A DNA stretch of 44,288 nt, from contig CAWBCR010000030.1 in NCBI GenBank assembly GCA_963787375.1, forward strand, positions 1 through 44,288. Direction: 5' to 3'. Shown piece by piece: positions 39,311-44,288 of the stretch. Under the pieces are notes generated by a model that saw only the letters and a list, made by a program, of their open reading frames with translations, was not told the DNA's origin and ran no database searches. Every line of letters starts with the position of its first letter. Within the stretch, counting starts at the first letter, position 1. The position numbers and the translations under genes were made by a program. The DNA comes from CAWBCR01 sp963787375 (GTDB lineage Bacteria > Chloroflexota > Anaerolineae > Aggregatilineales > UBA3940).

Positions 39311-40474
39311 ATGCCGAACCTCGCGATCACCGGTGCGCTCCTCATACTCCCCGACGGCCCACGGCGACTCACGCTGCGCGTGGTCGGCGACCGCATCGCC
39401 ACACTGGGTGGTTCACCACAGCCGGGCGACCGGGTCCTCGACCTGACCGGCCATGCCGTCTTCCCTGGGCTCATCAACGCCCACGAGCAGCTCGATCTGA
39501 ACATCTTCCCGCGCGTCAAGCTGCGCGAGTGTTACGATCATGCTCGTGACTGGTACGCCGATATGCGCGCGCAGATGGGCGCGCCGGGACTGGCCGAGCT
39601 GCGCGCCATCCCTGCGTCTGATCGGATGGTTATCGGCGGGCTCAAGAACCTGCTGACGGGGACCACCACCGTGCTGCATCACGGTCAACTGCACCGGGGC
39701 CTGACGAGCCATCGCTTCCCCGTGCGCGTGGTCGAGCGCTTCGGCTGGGCGCACTCGCTGTTTGCCGGGCAGGATATCGAGGATCTGTACGCACGTACCC
39801 CGCCGGACGCACCGTTCGTGATCCGCATCGCTGAGGGCACGGACATCGTCGCCGCGCATGAGTTGGGCGTGCTGGCGGCGAAGGGCTGCCTGGGCGCTAA
39901 CACAGTGCTGGTGCATGGCACGGGGCTGTCCAGCGATGACGTGAAGCGCATCGAGGAAGCGGGCGCAGGGTTGGTGTGGTGCCCGCAGACCGACCGCTAC
40001 TTGCTGGGCATGACACACTTCCGTGCAGGCCTTGAGCGGCGTATGGCGCTGGGCACCGCCTCACGCATGACGGGCGCGCTCGACCTGCTGGAGGAGTTGA
40101 AGGCGGCGGCGGATGAAAGCCACCTGCCTGCCGAACGCGTGCTGCGTCTTGTGCTCGACAACGCGGCCCGGTTGCTGCATCTGCCCGACGCCGGGCGGCT
40201 GGCGCACGAGGCGCGCGCTGACCTGATCGTCATCGCCAACGACAGCGGTGATCCGTTCGCAACGCTTCTGGCCGGCCACCGCGCCGATCTGCGGCTGGTG
40301 ATGCTGGGCGGGCGTCCGCAGATTGCCGACGCCGATCTGTCCGACGCGTTCGACTTTGTTCGGGTGGCTGCCGTCCCCGCCACGCTCGACGACGTGCCCA
40401 AGCTGATCGCCCGCGACCTAGCCCGGACTATTGAAAAGACCGAGCTGCAGGAGCCCGGCCTGTCGCTGCTCTGA
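39311..40474 (+). CDS. Amidohydrolase-superfamily protein with altered metal site
   Basis: A 387-residue TIM-barrel protein of the chlorohydrolase/SsnA-like type: an N-terminal composite domain (LAITGALLILPDG), GHAVFPGLINAHEQLDL, LVHGTGLSSDD, GLVWCPQTDRYL, and a C-terminal DNAARLLHLPDAGRLAHEARADLIVI. In active members the first motif is H-x-H and a later one is LGTDS. Here they read HEQ and LGTAS, so one metal-binding His and the catalytic Asp are gone. It may be inactive or use other chemistry. ATG 39311 is at the start of homology; the open frame reaches 39197. It appears to be translated from a leaderless message. Confidence 0.87.
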   Translation: MPNLAITGALLILPDGPRRLTLRVVGDRIATLGGSPQPGDRVLDLTGHAVFPGLINAHEQLDLNIFPRVKLRECYDHARDWYADMRAQMGAPGLAELRAIPASDRMVIGGLKNLLTGTTTVLHHGQLHRGLTSHRFPVRVVERFGWAHSLFAGQDIEDLYARTPPDAPFVIRIAEGTDIVAAHELGVLAAKGCLGANTVLVHGTGLSSDDVKRIEEAGAGLVWCPQTDRYLLGMTHFRAGLERRMALGTASRMTGALDLLEELKAAADESHLPAERVLRLVLDNAARLLHLPDAGRLAHEARADLIVIANDSGDPFATLLAGHRADLRLVMLGGRPQIADADLSDAFDFVRVAAVPATLDDVPKLIARDLARTIEKTELQEPGLSLL

Positions 40475-40484
40475 GTGTGTGGGC

Positions 40485-41007
40485 CTAGTTGTTGTGCAGG
40501 ATGTGATACAGCACCACCGCCGCCGAGACGTGCACGTTCAGCGAGCGCCCCTTGCCGTACATCGGCACAAACACCGACGAGTTCGCATAATTCGAGCGCG
40601 CTGCGCGTGACACCGTGATCCTCATTGCCGACAATCAGGCACAACTTCTCAGGATAACTCGCCTCGAAGTACGGCACCGCGCTGTCGGTGATTTCAAGCG
40701 CCGTGATATGGTAGCCCGCGGCGCGCAGGCGCGTAAGCGCATCCTCGGCACGGTCTTCGTAGGCCCAATCGACGGCGTGATCTTTGGCTCGCCCAACCTT
40801 GACGACTGTCGCATTGTCCGGCGTGGGGGTGATGCCACACAGGTACAGCTTCTCAACGCCGACCGCATCGGCGATGCGGAACATCGAGCCGACGTTGACC
40901 GGGTAGGCGACGCTCTGCAGGACCACGACCAGCCGATGGCGGGTAGCGTGCGCGCGGCGGTAATCGCGCAGAAAGCGCTTAAGAGGAGTCCCGCGAAGCT
41001 GCTTCAT
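40485..41007 (-). CDS. TrmH/SpoU-family RNA methyltransferase (frameshifted near its end)
   Basis: The protein would be about 173 residues. Motif 1 lies in VLQSVAYPVNVGSMFRIADAVG and motif 2 in LIVGNEDHGVTRSALELC. In the written frame it then turns to unrelated sequence. Reading GAC for GAAC (plus strand GTC for GTTC, 40581-40584) restores CDSSVFVPMYGKGRSLNVHVSAAVVLYHI, the third SPOUT motif, and a stop at 40485. SpoU enzymes methylate ribose 2'-O in tRNA or rRNA; the trefoil knot needs the restored end. It starts inside the small membrane gene upstream and is convergent with the amidohydrolase gene. Confidence 0.88.
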
Positions 41008-41266
41008 GTCTTTCGGCCACGGCCCGCTGCGCGCGGCGGCTGAACATCAGCGCGATGGGAATCGCCGCGGCTGTACCGAGGATTGGCCCGCAGGCAAAGG
41101 CGATCAGCAGCCGGATGTTTTGCGGCACGCTGAACAGGCCCAACAGGACGTATGCCAGCGCGCTGATCGCCACGAACGCGACTCCCAAACCGATCCCGGC
41201 CAGGCACCCCACTCCTGTTGCAGGGGCGGTGTAGCCCCCTGGCGCAGGATTCTCATTCAACGTCAT
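40979..41266 (-). CDS. Small two-helix membrane protein
   Basis: A 95-residue protein with two membrane helices (about residues 18-42 and 50-70) separated by a short loop, SVPQNIR, and a charged C-terminal tail. ATG 41266 starts inside the end of the phosphodiesterase gene, and the end overlaps the TrmH-like gene by 29 bases, so it sits in a tightly coupled operon. No family recognised. Confidence 0.72.
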   Translation of the reverse strand: MTLNENPAPGGYTAPATGVGCLAGIGLGVAFVAISALAYVLLGLFSVPQNIRLLIAFACGPILGTAAAIPIALMFSRRAQRAVAERHEAASRDSS

Positions 41267-41741
41267 ACACAACGACCGATCTGTCAGCTGTCTCCAGCAG
41301 CATATAGGTGCTGCGCCCAAAACGCCCCATGATCTCGCCGGGGTTTAGCAGCAGGGTGGCGCCAACGTTCTCCTCGTGCAGCACATGGTCGTGCCCATAA
41401 CACACCACGTCGAACGCGCCGCTGGCGGCCAGTATGCGGGCGATCTCCGGGTAGTGGTTGACGGCAATGTGCAGCCCGCCAATATCGACATCGGCAAGCT
41501 GGCCGTGCAATTCCACGTTGCCAGCCTGCTCGGCCATTTGCAGCAGCAAGCGCTGATCCCCGTCGTTATTGCCCAGCACAGCATGCACCGGCCCTTCAAA
41601 GCCGCGCGCAAGCTGCGTCAACGTAAACGGCGCGCAGAAATCGCCACAAAACAGCAGCGCGTTAGCAGCGCTCATCCCGGGCAGCGCTGCTTCGAGCTTC
41701 CAGATGTTATCATGGATGTCGGAGCAAATCGCGATACGCAC
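41253..41741 (-). CDS. YfcE/MJ0936-type metallophosphodiesterase
   Basis: A 162-residue enzyme with every metal motif of the family: CSDIHDN, FCGDFC, VLGNNDGD, VNHYPE and CYGHDHVLHEE. These small phosphoesterases hydrolyse phosphodiester model substrates; the natural substrate is unknown. The GTG at 41741, with GAGGAGG seven bases upstream, is the evident start; the frame is open further upstream, but overlaps the SNase-like gene. Confidence 0.93.
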   Translation of the reverse strand: MRIAICSDIHDNIWKLEAALPGMSAANALLFCGDFCAPFTLTQLARGFEGPVHAVLGNNDGDQRLLLQMAEQAGNVELHGQLADVDIGGLHIAVNHYPEIARILAASGAFDVVCYGHDHVLHEENVGATLLLNPGEIMGRFGRSTYMLLETADRSVVVYDVE

Positions 41742-41752
41742 GGCTTGCCTCC

Positions 41753-42640
41753 TCAGTCGCCTGGCGTCAGGTTCAGCCTGCCGACCGCCTCCGCAACATC
41801 GCCGGCAAAGATAAACAGGCGGTTGTAAGGCGCAATCTTGATGTAATCTTCCGGATAGTATATCGAACGCGTAGTCAGGTCGACACAATATCGCTCGATC
41901 CACGCCGAGCGCTGGTCATCGAACAGCCTCTCGCCATCGTTCAGATGCTTGGTGATGTCGTAGAGCTTCACAGCACCACGGAACTCGTAGCCGGTCAGCG
42001 CCATCGGCTCGCCCCACACGCCGCGACCGGCCATGTACGCTTCTTTGGCCGCCTCGTGGAACATGAGCAGGTCATTGTATCTGGGAATGCTGGGGTAGAT
42101 GATCAGGGTAGCCGCCCAGCCTGCCCGCACCATCAGCAGGTTAAACGTCGCCTGCTCCCACCTGGAAAGCGCTGCTCGCTCGTCGGCATTGTAGGCCGGG
42201 GCGATGTTTGCCAGCAGCCTCCCATAGCTATCGAACGGCGCATCCGCGGTGCTGATGAACAGCGACCGTTTGCCGCCGGTGGGCCGCACCAGCATCTTGT
42301 CGAGCAACTGGCGCAGGACGGCAGTGGCCTGCTCTCCCTGCTGCTCCTGAAGCGTGCCTGCCTGGCCGGTCGCCAGGCGCGCATGCAGGTACGCGCCCAG
42401 ATCGTCGCCGACCGGGGCCTTACCCTGCTCGATCCAGTAGGCAAGCGTGGCGAGTTTGTCGTCCTGCTCGGAAGGTTTCGACCAGTTGGGATAATGTGTC
42501 TCTGGCGTGTCGATGTTTAGCATACGGATCGACATCGAGACGTAGAGCGTGTCACCATCGGCAGTGCGCAGATACTCATTCGTCCCCAGCGTATCGACTG
42601 AGAAGCCCTGCGGATCCCAGAATATCTTCACGTCCGGCAT
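41753..42640 (-). CDS. Staphylococcal-nuclease-like (thermonuclease fold) protein
   Basis: A 295-residue protein with SNase landmarks: TADGDTLYVSMSIRMLNIDTPETHYP (first Asp and Arg), SYGRLLANI and EAYMAGRGVWGEP. Between the first motif and the YGR motif about 75 extra residues are inserted (LAYWIEQGK...LRQLLDKM). A C-terminal ~70-residue extension follows (LTGYEFRGAVKLYDI...YYPEDYIKI). No signal peptide is seen, although many relatives are secreted. It starts two bases after the stop of the glycosidase gene. Whether it cuts DNA is not certain. Confidence 0.85.
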   Translation of the reverse strand: MPDVKIFWDPQGFSVDTLGTNEYLRTADGDTLYVSMSIRMLNIDTPETHYPNWSKPSEQDDKLATLAYWIEQGKAPVGDDLGAYLHARLATGQAGTLQEQQGEQATAVLRQLLDKMLVRPTGGKRSLFISTADAPFDSYGRLLANIAPAYNADERAALSRWEQATFNLLMVRAGWAATLIIYPSIPRYNDLLMFHEAAKEAYMAGRGVWGEPMALTGYEFRGAVKLYDITKHLNDGERLFDDQRSAWIERYCVDLTTRSIYYPEDYIKIAPYNRLFIFAGDVAEAVGRLNLTPGD

Positions 42641-42642
42641 GG

Positions 42643-44196
42643 CTATCTCTCCCGGGTGTCGCCCGACGCAGCGCGGACCATCTGGCGACGGAACAGCAGC
42701 TCAAACCCGGCGGCGACCCCCAGTCCCGCAGCGACCAGCACCCAGCGCAGCCAGCCGCCCTGGTGGTCCCCACTGGTAATATCCGGCAAAGGTTCGAAGC
42801 TGAGGATGGTGGGTAGGCTGCCTGTATCGAGCGCAGCGGATTCGGTCACGTACAGCGGCGGTCCGCCGATCATGCAGTAGTCGCCCACCGTTTGCTGACA
42901 CTCACCGCCATACAGCACAAGCTGGTACGTGCCGTCGGTGGCCGGCACCGTACTCTGATTGCCCCACATGTCGGTCACTGTGGCGGACGTGGCAAGCGCA
43001 GGGATGTGCGCCACCTGCCCGTGAGTCACGCGCGCCCACAGCAGCCGCGTCACTGAACCCGGTTTCTGCAGAACCACCTGTGAGACAACGCCTTGTTCGT
43101 TCCACCAAGCGCCGCTGACGCCCGCTAACTGCGCGAAGGCCACCCGCGTGGTGATGAAGGCGGGGCGCGGCGTGCCGTCGGCGCGGACCAGCCCGAACGG
43201 CTCCGGGTTGGCCACCACGTCGCCCGGCGTGTCCAGGAGCTTGTAGACTTCGACGCGCTGCGCGCCGGCAGCCAGCGCCAGCCCGATGCCTTGCGGCATA
43301 TAGGCCGCCTGTTCCAGCAGCGAGACCCGGAAGGTCGGATCGGGCACCGGCCAGGCGGGATCAGTCGACGGCGCAGCGTTGGTCTCGACCAGCCAGATGG
43401 GTTTGTCAAGCCCGTGCTCGGCCTGAAATCCGGCGTATTGCTGGAGCACTTCGTAGACTGAAGCAGGGTTGAAATACAGGTGCATTGAGGCCACATCGAA
43501 GAAGTCGTTGTGCTGTGCAGAGTTCCGGGTCGGCCAGGATGGCCTCGAGCAGCTTGGGGTAATACAGTTCCCGCCCAAACTCGACGTCCCAGTAATGGCT
43601 GACGGCGGCCAGGTGGATAACGGAGTCCGGGTTGGCGGACTTCGCTGTCAGGTAAGCAACCTTTAGCAGCCGCACGTAGTCGTCGATGGTGCCCGGCCAG
43701 GTGAAGCCAGGGTGCGATGTGTCCCAGATGTCCGGCTCGTTCCAGATGATCCAGTGGTCGATACGGCCCCGGTAGCGCGTCACCGCCTGCCGCACGAACG
43801 CCGCCCACAGGTTGCCAGGATAGTCTGGCAGCAGATACAGGCCGCGCGGCAGTCCTTTCTCGTCTTTGGCCCAATCGGGGACGCCGATCAGCAGGCCGAC
43901 CAGCTCACGCCCTGAGGCCAGCTCGGCGTCTAGCTGCGCTTCTGTCAACTCGGCCTCGACCCACTGGTCGGGCCCGTCCGGTTGGACAGCCGCCCAGTGA
44001 AAGCGCACCCGGCCCCACGCCGCGGCAAGGTCAGTGGCTTGCTCAGGCGCGGCCTGAGGCTCGACAACACCAAAGCGCGGGTCGGGCGTGGGCTGCGCTG
44101 AGACGCGGGTAGGGACAGCCCAGAATAGAGGCAGAGCCAGCGCCGCAAGGCCAGCGATAGCGCGATACGCCTGGCGACCAAGGCGAAACGCAGCAC
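42643..44196 (-). CDS. Membrane-anchored glycosidase-like protein (clan GH-A type, frameshifted)
   Basis: The protein would be about 517 residues. The written sequence splits it into frames 44008-43525 and 43524-42643. Reading GAC for GAAC (plus strand GTTC 43522-43525) joins LADPDSAQHNDFFDVASMHLYF. The acid/base motif is HWIIWNEPDIW and the likely nucleophile region IWLVETNAAPS, as in GH39/GH5-like barrels. A C-terminal helix (LRWVLVAAGLGVAAGFELLF) anchors it. The signal peptide (AYRAIAGLAALALPLFWAV...VSAQ) lies in the 44008 frame but has no start codon. GTG 44196 would reach it if one G is missing near 44178. The true substrate is unknown. Confidence 0.83.
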
Positions 44197-44197
44197 G

Positions 44198-44288
44198 TCA
44201 GTCCGCTTTCTTTTCGGGCGGCCAGTTGTCCTCGCGCTCTTCTGCCGAGTACGCCCAGCAGCTCGGTAAAATCAGCAGGGCGCATCTC
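44198..44288 (-). CDS. C-terminal fragment of a protein entering from the window edge
   Basis: The minus strand is open from the window end to a TGA at 44200-44198, giving ALLILPSCWAYSAEERE and ending PPEKKAD. The stop lies one base before the GTG of the glycosidase-like gene, as expected of an operon partner. Too little remains to identify it. Confidence 0.45.
   Translation of the reverse strand, partial: RCALLILPSCWAYSAEEREDNWPPEKKAD

Noticed and set aside
9844..43525. Programmed +1 ribosomal frameshifting as the cause of all the breaks
   Set aside because: There is no prfB-like slip site with a stop codon at the shift points, the genes are unrelated, and the same kind of extra base sits in a tRNA, which is not translated.
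1..44288. CRISPR array, IS element, prophage or integrative element
   Set aside because: No regularly spaced direct repeats, transposase, integrase or terminal inverted repeats were found; the only long repeat is the response-regulator duplication.

Overview
The window is a GC-rich bacterial chromosome segment. Its style fits Chloroflexota, probably Anaerolineae-like: many GTG starts, lipoproteins with Thr/Pro-rich linkers, LysM and SH3b surface proteins, a WD40 lipoprotein, an Arg-type EF-P, and tig-clpP-clpX in a row. This is inference from gene content; no 16S or similar marker is present. There is no phage, IS element or CRISPR array. Genes lie in short operons, many behind a near-perfect TATAAT box.

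Layout. 1-4127 (+): end of a CtpA-type protease, smpB, a GNAT-like protein, efp, a Cys-rich small protein and a HAD hydrolase fused to a DinB-like domain. 4136-7757 (-): hybrid response regulator/histidine kinase, membrane metallophosphoesterase, MFS transporter. 7969-16980 (+): small PH-like membrane protein, an exonuclease-DinG helicase broken by two frameshifts, two response regulators made by a ~755-bp head-to-tail duplication, DUF192, a LysM/M23 peptidase, and two proteins with winged-helix-like segments. 17063-22678 (+): tRNA-Arg(TCT), ygfZ, tRNA-Leu(TAG), tig-clpP-clpX and a strong terminator, with one 55-aa membrane protein on the minus strand. 22705-30091: UlaG-like hydrolase (-), then (+) class V aminotransferase, AAA ATPase, glycerophosphodiesterase, frameshifted ChbG-like deacetylase, methyltransferase, membrane protein and WD40 lipoprotein.

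30099-36199 is the most interesting part. A minus-strand operon encodes, in order of transcription, an NTF2-like lipoprotein, a 38-aa membrane peptide ending WIYQGF, an MBOAT acyltransferase, an SGNH/DltD-like protein, a lipoprotein with a degenerate SGNH domain and an acyl carrier protein. A divergent lipoprotein carries LysM, SH3b and an intact SGNH domain. The set resembles the D-alanylation machine (DltX-DltB-DltD-DltC) without DltA, so it is a candidate extracytoplasmic polymer-acylation system in an unusual lineage. The tiny DltX-like gene is too short for routine gene callers.

36274-44288: a micro-ORF coupled to a membrane protein, a YtxH-like protein, a bidirectional terminator, nnr (-), an apparently leaderless amidohydrolase-like gene that has lost metal ligands (+), and a minus-strand operon of a surface glycosidase-like protein, an SNase-like protein, a YfcE-type phosphodiesterase, a small membrane protein and a TrmH-family methyltransferase.

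Quality warning: at least eight single-base disruptions are visible: dinG twice, chbG-like, the WD40 linker (a compensating pair), trmH-like, and the glycosidase twice. tRNA-Arg has one extra base in its T-loop. Five of these are repaired by reading GTC for GTTC, which points to recurrent consensus errors rather than widespread gene decay.
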